NCBI GenBank assembly: GCA_900470095.1
Contig: UBZM01000068.1
Span: forward strand, 1 to 64,000
DNA length: 64,000 nucleotides
Direction of reading: 5' to 3'
DNA from: Hyphomicrobiales bacterium
GTDB lineage: Bacteria; Pseudomonadota; Alphaproteobacteria; Rhizobiales; Beijerinckiaceae
Position 1 is the stretch's first letter. Every line of letters begins with the position of its first letter. Below, one piece after another: positions 45,260-53,580 of this stretch. A program made the position numbers and the translations under genes. The notes under the pieces were generated by a model that did no database searches, was not told where the DNA came from, and was given only the letters and a program-made list of their open reading frames with translations.

Positions 45260-47377
45260 TTGCATATCGACGTCACACCCATGGTTCGGCCCCGCTCTGT
45301 GGCCGTTGTCGGCGCCTCGGCAAAGCGCGTCACGCAGGGCAACGTGGTCATCAGCAATCTGAAATCATGGGGCTATACGGGGGAGATCCTCCCGATCCAT
45401 CCCCAGGCCGATCAGATCGAGGGCCTGCGTGCCGTCAACTCGGTTGCGGAGATCCGCGAGGAGACGGACCTGGCGATCATCGCCATTCCCGCTGCGTATG
45501 TGCCGGGAATGTTGCAGGAGCTCGAAACGAGTTCGGTACGCTCGGCGATCGTCTTCACGAACGGTTTCTCGCATGACGAGGAGACCGCGCTTCGTGCATT
45601 CGGCGCCCAGAGCCGCATCGTCGTGCATGGCCCCAACTGCATGGGGTTGGTCAATTTCACCGACTCGATCCCGCTTTACCCATCCAGGCCGTCGCTGCGC
45701 CTCAGGCCGGGCAACGTCGCGCTGATCGCCCAATCCGGCTCCGCAGCGATTTCGGTGATGAACTCGACGGTCATCGGGCTTTCAAAGGTCGTGACCGTCG
45801 GCAGCGAGTTCCAGGTCGCGGCCGCAGATTACGTGCGCTGGCTGGCGGACGACGATGAGACAAGGGTCATCGGCGTGGTCGCTGAATCCATCAAGTCGCC
45901 CCGGGCGCTCGCCGAGGCTGCAGAATGCGTCCATGCCGCGGGCAAGTCCCTGGTGGTGCTCAAGGTTGGCCGTTCGGATGTCGGCGTTGCCGCAACCCAG
46001 GCCCATACCGGTGCGCTGGTCAGCGATCGCGACGCCTATGACAGCTTCTTCCGGGAGACCAATATCGCGACCGTCGCGGATTATGACGAGCTCGTCGCGG
46101 CGCTCGAATGCTCGGCGGTGGCGCGGCGCATGGTCCGTGGGGCGAGCATCGGGATTGTCGGGATTTCCGGCGGTCAGACCGCCCTGGCATGCGACGTCGC
46201 GGAAGCGCAGGGCGTAGCGGTCGCAGCATATAGCGCAGCGACTGCGCACCGCCTGCGTGCTGCCTTGCCGGGCACGGCCGGAAACAATCCGGTCGATTTT
46301 GGAGCGACGGTCAATGTCGAGGACCGCAATACACCCGAAGCCATGCGCGCTGTCCTCTGTGACGAGAATGTCGGTGCGGTCATCGCGCTTCAGGACACCC
46401 AGGAGAGCCTAAACCCGGCGACGCTCCAGAATTACATGAATGTGCTCGGCGTCTATGCCGAGGCCGGCAAGGCGAGCGAAACGCCATTGGTCGTGATCTC
46501 GCCGACCTCGGAGAATGTCGATCCGGGCGTTCGTTCGATGCTGGCCGATCACGGGGTGCCGCTGCTGCGCGGGCTTCACGCCGGACTTCGCGCTGTCGGC
46601 AACCTCGCGCTCGGCAAGCCGGGGCCTGCCGGCTCCTGGGCGAGCCAGCGCAGCGGCGCGCGGGCGCCGTTCAATGAGGAGGTCGCCAGCCTGAGGCGCG
46701 AGATCGAGCAATGCTCGGGCGCTCTCGATGCCGAACTGTCATTCCGGCTGCTGCGCGCCTACGGCATCCCCCTGGTCAAATCGATCGTGGTGAAGGACGA
46801 AGGTGAAGCGGTCGCCCGCACCGGCGAGGTTGGCTTTCCCATGGTGGTCAAGGTCGCATCCCGGGACGTGCAGCACCGCTCCGATGTCGGCGGGGTCGTG
46901 CTGGGCATTCGCGACGAGGATGGATTGCGCCGTGCGATCACGGCCATTGCCGAGAATGTCGGCAGGGCGCTGCCCGCGGCGACGATCGACGGCTATGAAT
47001 TGCAGGAGCAGCTCGTCGACGGTGTCGAGGCCATGGCTGGATTCACGGCTGCGCCGCCATTTGGCCAAATGGTTGTCCTGGGGAGTGGCGGCACGCTGGT
47101 CGAGCTCGTTGCCGATCGAGCGGTCGCTCTTGCTCCATTCAATCATGAGCAAGCCGGCACGATGCTCCGCCGCACCAAACTCGATCGCATCCTGGGGGGG
47201 TACCGCAACCTGATGCCTCGGACCGACACGAGCCAGCTGGTTGATCTCGCCGTGAGGCTCTCGCAGCTCGCCAGCGATTTCGAGGATTTGCTGGCCGCGT
47301 GCGATCTGAATCCAGTTCTCATCCGAAAGGGGGCCGGCGACGTGCGCGTTGTCGATGCTCTCTTCGTACGCAGATAG
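45260..47377 (+). CDS. NDP-forming acyl-CoA synthetase (acetate-CoA ligase, ADP-forming, fused type)
   Basis: The TTG at 45260, with GAAGGA upstream, gives 705 residues; ATG 45281 is an alternative. An N-terminal CoA-binding Rossmann domain (RPRSVAVVGASAKRVTQGN) comes first, then a succinyl-CoA synthetase-like domain with QAHTGALVSDRDAYDSFF. The His in HTGA is the phosphorylated residue. A C-terminal ATP-grasp domain follows from about residue 475 (FPMVVKVASRDVQHRSDVGGV). This single-chain alpha-beta fusion makes acyl-CoA with ATP giving ADP. It closes the Dpp-type operon and may activate the acid released by the amidohydrolase step. Confidence 0.88.
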   Translation: MHIDVTPMVRPRSVAVVGASAKRVTQGNVVISNLKSWGYTGEILPIHPQADQIEGLRAVNSVAEIREETDLAIIAIPAAYVPGMLQELETSSVRSAIVFTNGFSHDEETALRAFGAQSRIVVHGPNCMGLVNFTDSIPLYPSRPSLRLRPGNVALIAQSGSAAISVMNSTVIGLSKVVTVGSEFQVAAADYVRWLADDDETRVIGVVAESIKSPRALAEAAECVHAAGKSLVVLKVGRSDVGVAATQAHTGALVSDRDAYDSFFRETNIATVADYDELVAALECSAVARRMVRGASIGIVGISGGQTALACDVAEAQGVAVAAYSAATAHRLRAALPGTAGNNPVDFGATVNVEDRNTPEAMRAVLCDENVGAVIALQDTQESLNPATLQNYMNVLGVYAEAGKASETPLVVISPTSENVDPGVRSMLADHGVPLLRGLHAGLRAVGNLALGKPGPAGSWASQRSGARAPFNEEVASLRREIEQCSGALDAELSFRLLRAYGIPLVKSIVVKDEGEAVARTGEVGFPMVVKVASRDVQHRSDVGGVVLGIRDEDGLRRAITAIAENVGRALPAATIDGYELQEQLVDGVEAMAGFTAAPPFGQMVVLGSGGTLVELVADRAVALAPFNHEQAGTMLRRTKLDRILGGYRNLMPRTDTSQLVDLAVRLSQLASDFEDLLAACDLNPVLIRKGAGDVRVVDALFVRR

Positions 47378-47695
47378 CGATTGGGGCGGTCTCAACTGAT
47401 CGGTTGCGAGGCGGGCAGCCCCCCGCCTTGCGCCGATCGCAGCCGATGAATCCAAGTCGCCGATGCCCAAATGGTTGCGCGCCGCAGTCGTCGTGCGGGC
47501 GCCCTTCCAGCCTGCACTGTGCGGGCGAGACTCGGAGACGCACGGCCCGGCCAGCCGCGTCACACCACCCCGGGGGAGAGGAGCGCCGCCTGATCATGCC
47601 AAATTGTTCCGCCGCGCGTCGGCTGCGGGCGGCACCCTCATGCGCGGCATCGCGCCCGGCACTCGCAGACCGGGTCGGTCTTGACGGGGCAGCCC
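47378..47695. other. Intergenic region between convergent genes, nothing recognised
   Basis: These 318 bases lie between the acyl-CoA synthetase stop and the 6-PTPS stop. Open frames on both strands here are shadows without family-like sequence. There is no clear terminator hairpin. Confidence 0.4.
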
Positions 47696-48205
47696 TCAGC
47701 CCTGACGGCGCTCGAAGATCGCCGAGTTTCCGTCGTGTTCGCGGACCTCGACCGATTCTAGCCAGACACGTTCGCCGATCTGGTTGGCGAGCCAGGCCGA
47801 AACATGGTCGAACGTGTAGCGGGCGGTCGACTCGCAGCCGACCGCGGGCATGATCCGCAGGTCGACAAGGCCCTTGTCGGCCAGCCCCTGGAATGCGCCG
47901 AGATGCGGGTCGTCGGCCGCCACGATCATCGTGTGGTCGAACATGTGCTTCAACCAGGTCTTGATCTCCTTCATCCCGCCGAAATCGAAGCACCAGTTGC
48001 GCTCGTCGAGCTCATGGGTGGCGAAGACGAATTTGAAGGACAGCGCGTAACCGTGAACCAGGCTGCAATGCGAATGCGTGGCGCGCCATTGCCGGAAGCA
48101 GCAGGACAAGCCTTCGGTGAAGTCATAGGTCTTGGTCGACCGATAGACGTCCCGGTGAACGGTTCGCGCAGGCCTGTGGTCCTGCATCATTGCCACGCTA
48201 TCCAT
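47696..48205 (-). CDS. 6-pyruvoyl-tetrahydropterin / 6-carboxy-tetrahydropterin synthase homologue with altered zinc site
   Basis: The ATG at 48203-48205 gives 169 residues; an ATG at 48190 is possible. The T-fold signature regions of PTPS/QueD are present: ATHSHCSLVHGYALSFKFVF, ERNWCFDFGGMKEIKTWL and FDHTMIVAADDPH, and a C-terminal VEVREHDGNSAIFE. Canonical enzymes bind zinc through a His in the FSAAHR segment and both His of HGH. Here the first segment reads LSCCFRQW and HGH is HGY (His51, Tyr53), while His44, His46 and Cys47 lie just upstream. The gene follows folE by 11 bases, so it should process dihydroneopterin triphosphate. Whether the product is a tetrahydropterin or 6-carboxy-THP is open. 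Confidence 0.78.
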   Translation of the reverse strand: MDSVAMMQDHRPARTVHRDVYRSTKTYDFTEGLSCCFRQWRATHSHCSLVHGYALSFKFVFATHELDERNWCFDFGGMKEIKTWLKHMFDHTMIVAADDPHLGAFQGLADKGLVDLRIMPAVGCESTARYTFDHVSAWLANQIGERVWLESVEVREHDGNSAIFERRQG

Positions 48206-48216
48206 TGATTGGGGTC

Positions 48217-48882
48217 CTAAAGGCGTTCCAGGGATGTGCATTCCTGTATGAATTCGGCCTTGTATGACGCGTTTGTGGCAAACTCGCCGTAGAATGAGCT
48301 GTTCACCATGCGGCTGGCATGACTGGCCCGAACACCGCGATGGGTCTTGCACATGTGGACGGCGCTGATCCTCACCGCCAGGCCGCGGGGATTGGTCATC
48401 TCGACGATATGCTGCTCGATCTGCTTGACCAGCTCTTCCTGGATCTGGAGGCGGGCTGCGAAATGCTGGATGATGCGGTCATATTTCGACAGGCCGATGA
48501 TCTTGCCTTCCGGTGACGGCAGCACGCCGATGAAGGCCACGCCGTAGATCGGCATCAGATGATGGGCGCAGGTCGAGCGGACATCGATCGGGCCGGTGAC
48601 GATCAGCTGGTCGTAGCTCGTGGCATTGTCGAACTCGGTGATCTTCGGCGGCGGGTTGTAGCGGCCATGGAGAAGTTCCTCGACGAACATCTTGGCGACC
48701 CGCGCCGGTGTATCGCGTGTGTTATGATCGTTCTGGTGGTCGATCTGCAGAATATCGAACAGCTCTTCGATCTTCTTCGCAGCTGCGGCCCTCATGTCCG
48801 CCCGCTCGGTCTTGTCCAGGTAGCCCTCGACCGCGTGGTTTCCGAGGCGGGCTGAATTCGGTAGGCTATTGGCTCGTGACAT
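48217..48882 (-). CDS. folE: GTP cyclohydrolase I
   Basis: The ATG at 48880-48882 gives 221 residues, the length of E. coli FolE. Family elements are DTPARVAKMFVEELLHGRY, the zinc/active-site STCAHHLMPIYGVAFIGVLP (Cys105, His107, His108), KIIGLSKYDRIIQHFAARLQ and HMCKTHRGV with the third zinc ligand Cys178. In most FolE the first motif is CEHH; here Glu is replaced by Ala106. It converts GTP to 7,8-dihydroneopterin triphosphate. A folate operon is absent. Instead the gene heads a two-gene operon with a PTPS homologue and is divergent from pruR-dcpA, which suggests dedicated pterin supply. Confidence 0.9.
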   Translation of the reverse strand: MSRANSLPNSARLGNHAVEGYLDKTERADMRAAAAKKIEELFDILQIDHQNDHNTRDTPARVAKMFVEELLHGRYNPPPKITEFDNATSYDQLIVTGPIDVRSTCAHHLMPIYGVAFIGVLPSPEGKIIGLSKYDRIIQHFAARLQIQEELVKQIEQHIVEMTNPRGLAVRISAVHMCKTHRGVRASHASRMVNSSFYGEFATNASYKAEFIQECTSLERL

Positions 48883-49066
48883 GTCGCATCCAGATGCCTT
48901 CATGGGCGGTAGGGGTCGCACGTGGGTCGGGGTCAGTACATCAAAATCGTAGAGAAATTCGCAGGGGCCTTGTGTAAATATATCAACAATTTAACCGATT
49001 TTCGCTTTAGAGGTTTTTAATGGCCGGCTCGTAGGATTTCGAGCTTGGACCGATCGGGAGCCCCTC
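48883..49066. promoter_or_regulatory. Divergent control region between pterin synthesis and pterin signalling genes
   Basis: The 184-base gap contains an AT-rich core (gtgtaaatatatcaacaatttaaccgatttt, about 48973-49003) that must hold both promoters. No certain -35/-10 pair or operator stands out. GGGAG precedes the pruR ATG by six bases. Confidence 0.5.
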
Positions 49067-49591
49067 ATGTCTATAGACACATTGCGACGTGGAATCACCC
49101 TGGGCGCGATCTCGTCCATGGGTCTGCTCATGATACGGTCGGCCAGCGCCCAGACCTTGGCCGCTCCCACGGACAAAGTCATCCTGACGATATCCGGAAA
49201 GATCTCTGTGACCAATAGCGGGGATACCGCACAGTTCGATCGCGCGGCACTCGAGGCGATGGGGCTTATGACAATCGAGACCAACACCCCGTGGTACTCC
49301 GGACCGCAGAAATTCGAGGGCATCTCTCTTGATAAACTGATGAAATCGGTCGGCGCCAAGGGCGACACCGTTCAAGCGATCGCACTCAACGACTATACGA
49401 CAGAAATCCCGCTCGAGGACTTCGCGAAGTACAACGTCATCCTGGCGCTTAAGCGCAACAATGAATACATGCCGATTCGGGACAAGGGTCCGCTGTTCAT
49501 CGTCTACCCCTATGATAGCAACCCTGAGTTGCGCAGTCAGAAGTTCTACAGCCGCTCTGCCTGGCAGGTTTCAAAGTTGATTGTCCGCTAG
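49067..49591 (+). CDS. pruR: PruR-like periplasmic pterin-binding protein (SUOX/molybdopterin-oxidoreductase fold)
   Basis: This 174-residue protein has a signal peptide (about residues 1-28, ending MIRSASA). The mature part is a compact sulfite-oxidase-type (Oxidored_molyb) domain: FDRAALEAMGLMTIET, TPWYSGPQKFEGISLDKLM, IALNDYTTEIPLEDF, MPIRDKGPLFIVYPYD and a final RSAWQVSKLIV. There is no Cys anywhere, so the molybdenum ligand of true SUOX enzymes is missing. In Agrobacterium tumefaciens the homologue PruR binds tetrahydropterin in the periplasm and controls the membrane enzyme DcpA. Here dcpA follows 60 bases downstream. The match in domain, missing Cys, export signal and partner makes the assignment strong. 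Confidence 0.85.
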   Translation: MSIDTLRRGITLGAISSMGLLMIRSASAQTLAAPTDKVILTISGKISVTNSGDTAQFDRAALEAMGLMTIETNTPWYSGPQKFEGISLDKLMKSVGAKGDTVQAIALNDYTTEIPLEDFAKYNVILALKRNNEYMPIRDKGPLFIVYPYDSNPELRSQKFYSRSAWQVSKLIVR

Positions 49592-49651
49592 GGACGGGGT
49601 AGATAATGGCAACTATCTAGCATCTGTGGGAGAATCTGCCGGGATTAACTC

Positions 49652-52048
49652 ATGCTGAAGATGCGAAAGATAGAAACCTTGCTCGGGGCCGTTCTTGTCG
49701 GCCTCGTTTTGTCTGCATTGTATGTATCAAGTCTTATCGTCGAGCAGCAGAATCTCATCCGGCAGACGGCGCGTTACAATGTAACCTGGCTGGCAAGCCA
49801 GTCCGTCGTCGAACTCCAGCGCTTCCAGGAGCGCGTTGCCAGCTTCAGCATTCCCTCCAGCAAGGTCGATTCCGACGAGGTGGCGCTGCGCTACCAGATC
49901 CTGCTCAACCGCCTCAACCTGCTCAGCTCCGGCGAGTTCGAGGAGTTCGTCAACCAGAGTGCCGACCGGCGCGCGACCGTCGACGAATTTCGCCAGGCGC
50001 TGGCCGAGATCGAGCCATGGGTCGACCATCTCAACCCGGAAAATGCCGCGCGCATCCGCGCGCGACTGGCGCCGCTCGACCAGAAGATGTCGAGCCTTGC
50101 GGCGGCGGCAAACCGTATCTCCGGCGATCAGGTCGATGGCGATCAACGTGAGCTTCTAAGCCTGCACTGGTTCTTCTCGGGCATCATCGTGACGCTCGTG
50201 CTGATGTCGCTTGGCCTGGTTCTGCTGCTACATTTTCGCAACCGCCTGCTCAAGCAGGCTCATCGTGAGATGCATGTGCTCACGGACGGGCTGAAGGACG
50301 CGAAGGGCGATCTCGAACGGGCCAATGAGGACATTTCCAGCAAGAACGACAGCCTGAAGAGTCAAAACGAGATGCTGGTGCTGCGCGATATCGAACTGCG
50401 CACCCAGAACCAGCGCTTCGATGCGGCCTTGAACAACATGTCGCAAGGGTTGCTGCTGGTCGACGGCGAACACCGCCTGATCGTCTGCAATGAGCGCTAC
50501 CGTCAGATTTTCGAATTGCCGGCGGAGAGCACCAAGCCCGGGGCGAGCCTTGCAACCGTGACCGACGAGCGCTTCGCGGCTCTGCTTGCCCATCAAAAGT
50601 CGATCGCGTCTGGACCGCGCTCGGCGACATTCTCGTTCGAGCTTGCGGCCGGCACGGTCTGCTCCGTCTCGCAGCAGCCGATGCCGGATGGCGGCTGGGT
50701 TGCGACCTACGAAGACGTGACCGAGCGCCGACGGTCTGAGGAGCGGATCGCCTATATGGCGCACCATGACGCGCTGACGGACTTGCCCAACCGTGCTCAG
50801 TTTCGCGAACATCTGGAGCGCGCGCTCGAACTTCATCACGGTGAGTCAGGCAGTTTCGCCGTGCTCTATCTCGACCTCGATCGGTTCAAGACCGTCAATG
50901 ACACGCTCGGTCACGAACTGGGCGATGCACTGCTGAAATCCGTCAGCGTCCGATTGAAGAAAGCGGTCCGCGGCAGCGATATCGTCTCTCGCTTCGGCGG
51001 CGATGAATTCGCTGTCCTGTGTCGCGGATACCCCGATCTCGACGAGCTTCGCCGGATCGCCACCCGAATCGTCGAACGCATGGGGCAGCCTTTCCGGATC
51101 GGCGGCCGCGACATCAGGATCGGGACCTGCGTCGGCATCGCGATGGCCATCAAGGATGGCAGCGATTGCGATTCGCTGCTGCGCCATGCCGACATGGCGA
51201 TGTATGCGGCGAAGAACACCGGACGGGGAACCTACTGCTTCTACGAAGCCCCCATGGAAGAGCAGATCGACGCGCGGCGCGCGCTGGAAGATGCGCTGCG
51301 TCGGGCGCTTCAGGAAAACGAACTGGAGGTTTACTACCAGCCCATCGTCAATCTGAAGCGGATGGAGATCGTCAGTTTCGAGGCGCTGCTGCGCTGGACC
51401 CATCCGGTCCGAGGGGCGATCTCGCCGGCGGAATTCATCCCGGTCGCCGAGGAAACCGGGCTCATCGTGGCGATAGGAGAATGGGTGCTGCGGCGCGCCT
51501 GTGCCGATGCGGCGCAATGGCCAAACGGCACGCGGGTATCGGTCAATCTTTCGGCCGTACAGCTCCGCAACGACGACTTCGCGCAGATCGTGTTCAGTGC
51601 GCTGGCTGGCAGCCAGCTGCCGGCTCACCGGCTCGAACTGGAGATCACCGAATCCGTGCTGCTTCAGGACAGCGACGCGACGCTCGCCGTGCTGCACCAG
51701 TTGCGCCGTTTCGGCATCCGCACCTGCATGGACGATTTCGGCACCGGATTCTCCTCGCTCAGCTACCTCAGAAGCTTCCCCTTCGACAAAATCAAGATCG
51801 ACCGGTCCTTCGTCAAAGACATGCATGTGCAGGAGGATTGCCGCGCCATCGTCACCTCGATCGCCCATCTCGGCCAGAGCCTGAACATGACGACCACCGC
51901 CGAGGGCGTCGAAACCCGGGAACAGCTGGAGGCGGTCATGGCGGTCGGTTGCACCGAGGTGCAGGGCTATTATTTCGGACCTCCGACCCCCGCGGTGGAC
52001 GTCGCGCAGGTGTTTTCACGCCTGGAGAAGATGCGTCTCGCGGCCTGA
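49652..52048 (+). CDS. dcpA: DcpA-like bifunctional diguanylate cyclase/phosphodiesterase (PAS-GGDEF-EAL)
   Basis: This 798-residue membrane protein has TM1 at about residues 10-30, a helical periplasmic domain 31-170, TM2 at about 173-193, a coiled coil of about 200-250, a PAS domain of about 255-370, GGDEF at about 375-530 and EAL at about 550-790. The cyclase motif is intact (RFGGDEF, residues 447-453) and preceded by a product-inhibition site RGSD (440-443). The phosphodiesterase motif EALLRW (577-582) and DDFGTGFSSLSYLRSF are intact. It should both make and break cyclic di-GMP. In Agrobacterium, DcpA activity switches according to pterin-bound PruR at the periplasmic domain and governs attachment. 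The preceding pruR gene supports the same control here. Confidence 0.88.
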   Translation: MLKMRKIETLLGAVLVGLVLSALYVSSLIVEQQNLIRQTARYNVTWLASQSVVELQRFQERVASFSIPSSKVDSDEVALRYQILLNRLNLLSSGEFEEFVNQSADRRATVDEFRQALAEIEPWVDHLNPENAARIRARLAPLDQKMSSLAAAANRISGDQVDGDQRELLSLHWFFSGIIVTLVLMSLGLVLLLHFRNRLLKQAHREMHVLTDGLKDAKGDLERANEDISSKNDSLKSQNEMLVLRDIELRTQNQRFDAALNNMSQGLLLVDGEHRLIVCNERYRQIFELPAESTKPGASLATVTDERFAALLAHQKSIASGPRSATFSFELAAGTVCSVSQQPMPDGGWVATYEDVTERRRSEERIAYMAHHDALTDLPNRAQFREHLERALELHHGESGSFAVLYLDLDRFKTVNDTLGHELGDALLKSVSVRLKKAVRGSDIVSRFGGDEFAVLCRGYPDLDELRRIATRIVERMGQPFRIGGRDIRIGTCVGIAMAIKDGSDCDSLLRHADMAMYAAKNTGRGTYCFYEAPMEEQIDARRALEDALRRALQENELEVYYQPIVNLKRMEIVSFEALLRWTHPVRGAISPAEFIPVAEETGLIVAIGEWVLRRACADAAQWPNGTRVSVNLSAVQLRNDDFAQIVFSALAGSQLPAHRLELEITESVLLQDSDATLAVLHQLRRFGIRTCMDDFGTGFSSLSYLRSFPFDKIKIDRSFVKDMHVQEDCRAIVTSIAHLGQSLNMTTTAEGVETREQLEAVMAVGCTEVQGYYFGPPTPAVDVAQVFSRLEKMRLAA

Positions 52049-52468
52049 CGCCGGAGACCGCCCGTTACGGAAGAGGAACTTGGCTCGGGCCAGAGCGACC
52101 CATCTCGGTGCGCGATCCGTTCCGGCCGATGAGCAAGGCGGCCGCGCAGCCGTCCGCCCGGCCTCCCGGCCACCCGGACAATCCGGTCCGGGGCCGCGGC
52201 CGCCAGGCCAGCCCGCGGAGCCGATGGCAGGGCTCGCCTTCGAGCATTGTTTCCCGTGTCGGCGTCGCCCCGATCCTGCCCGGCAGGCAGGGGCTTGGGC
52301 CACATCCTTCGAACGGAGGATGACGTTCGCAAGGCTCCTTCCTAGTTTCCCAAGGTTGCCTCGATCACCGCTTCGGCGAGGCTGGGCAGCAATGACGGCC
52401 AGATTCCGCTGGGGCTGTAGCCGATCTGTGTCGGGACCGGGCGCCAAGGCAAGACGGAGAGGCTCGCG
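52049..52468. other. Long non-coding gap before the P-loop gene, with a 20-base dyad
   Basis: No gene is visible in these 420 bases. The notable element is CATCCTTCGAACGGAGGATG at 52303-52322, an inverted repeat. A near copy lies in the gap at 54764-54783. Confidence 0.5.
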
Positions 52469-53203
52469 ATGATCCTGGAGATGTTTGGGCCGTCCGGGGC
52501 CGGAAAGACGACGATGGTCTCGGCCCTGACCGCCCATCTGCGCGGCCTCGGCTATGTCGTGAATCCGCGGATCGGCGTGCGTGCCCATCCGCTGAGGCGC
52601 GGCATTCTCAAATGCCTGGCCAGCGCCAAGCTGCTCAGCTCCGCCGGTCCGGCCGCTGGCATCGCGGAGCTCTTCAGGCTCCTGCCACCGAAGGACCGGC
52701 TTTGGTTCATTCGTCTCTATTGGCACCTGGCCCTGCTCCATCACGAATGGACTGCGGCGCAAGCCTCCGATGCGATCACGATCTTCGATCAGGGCATGGT
52801 CCAGGCGGTGGCCTCGCTCATCCTGCTCAGCGGCATAACCGACCGCGACCCTGTCGGACGCGCGCTCGACATCGTGCCGAAACCAGACCTGCTCATCCGC
52901 TTCGAGGCGCCACGCGCCCTTCTGGAGGAGCGCCTTCGGGATCGCTGGCAGAAGATCGGCCCGCTTCAGCGCTACCTGGAGATCGATCTGCAAGGCAGCC
53001 TGGACCACGTCGACCATGTCGACCTGATCTCCGACATGGTCAGCGCACGCGCGCTCCCCATGATCCGGATCAGCAGCATCGATGCCCCTAGCTGCAATCT
53101 GTCGATCGATCGGATCACCACCGAGGTCCTCGCCAGGATGCGTCCGTCGCGCGCTGCCGCGGAAGAGCCCGCAGCACGTGGCTATGCGGCGCTCTCCCAT
53201 TAG
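52469..53203 (+). CDS. P-loop (thymidylate kinase-like) NTPase of unknown role
   Basis: This 244-residue cytoplasmic protein begins MILEMFGPSGAGKTTMVSAL, an intact Walker A with Lys13. Later elements AITIFDQGMVQAVASLILL (about residue 110) and PKPDLLIRFEAPRALLEERL (about 135-155) follow the order of dTMP kinase/NMP kinase-like proteins: DQG on the Walker B strand, then a lid-like Arg-rich segment RDRWQKIGPLQRYLE. The substrate is unknown. The N-terminal domain of the giant fusion encoded at 55147 is a paralogue (FEQGFVQ) with a ruined P-loop. Kinases of this kind occur in cell-surface polysaccharide loci. The GGAGAGG-like sequence before the ATG supports the start. Confidence 0.75.
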   Translation: MILEMFGPSGAGKTTMVSALTAHLRGLGYVVNPRIGVRAHPLRRGILKCLASAKLLSSAGPAAGIAELFRLLPPKDRLWFIRLYWHLALLHHEWTAAQASDAITIFDQGMVQAVASLILLSGITDRDPVGRALDIVPKPDLLIRFEAPRALLEERLRDRWQKIGPLQRYLEIDLQGSLDHVDHVDLISDMVSARALPMIRISSIDAPSCNLSIDRITTEVLARMRPSRAAAEEPAARGYAALSH

Positions 53204-53580
53204 ATTGTCGGGCCGGATATCCCGTATCCGGTCCGATGATCCAACCCTCCGTGAATTCACCGGCTTTCCCGAAGGCCGCAATCCCGTTCCCGGGCCGATG
53301 CTGCGGCTTCGGCGTCGGGGCGGGGGATCGGCATTGGCTGGGGTGACCTGAGCTGCCGGCCGCGGTGGAGGTCCCGCGACCACTGGCCCTGTCGTCGAGG
53401 CTGTCGCCCGTGACATCCTGCGTTCACGCGAAGCCAGGCCGCTGGAGGGGGCGCCGTACAGGCCCGACCACGGGCCCCCTGACAGTGCAGTGCCGGAGCC
53501 ACGCAGCTTCAGTTCCGCCAGGCCGGAGAACGACAGAGGCCCGCGGTCTCCCCGCGAGCCCATGCACAAGCTCATCGGCG
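53204..53580. other. Non-coding gap between convergent genes
   Basis: These 377 bases contain no credible gene. A half-element CATCCTGCGTTC (53414-53425) recalls the dyads in the neighbouring gaps. Confidence 0.4.

Noticed and set aside
47696..48882. Queuosine precursor operon (folE plus queD)
   Set aside because: No queC, queE or queF gene is nearby, the QueD-like zinc site is altered, and the divergent partners are pterin-signalling genes. It is not fully excluded.
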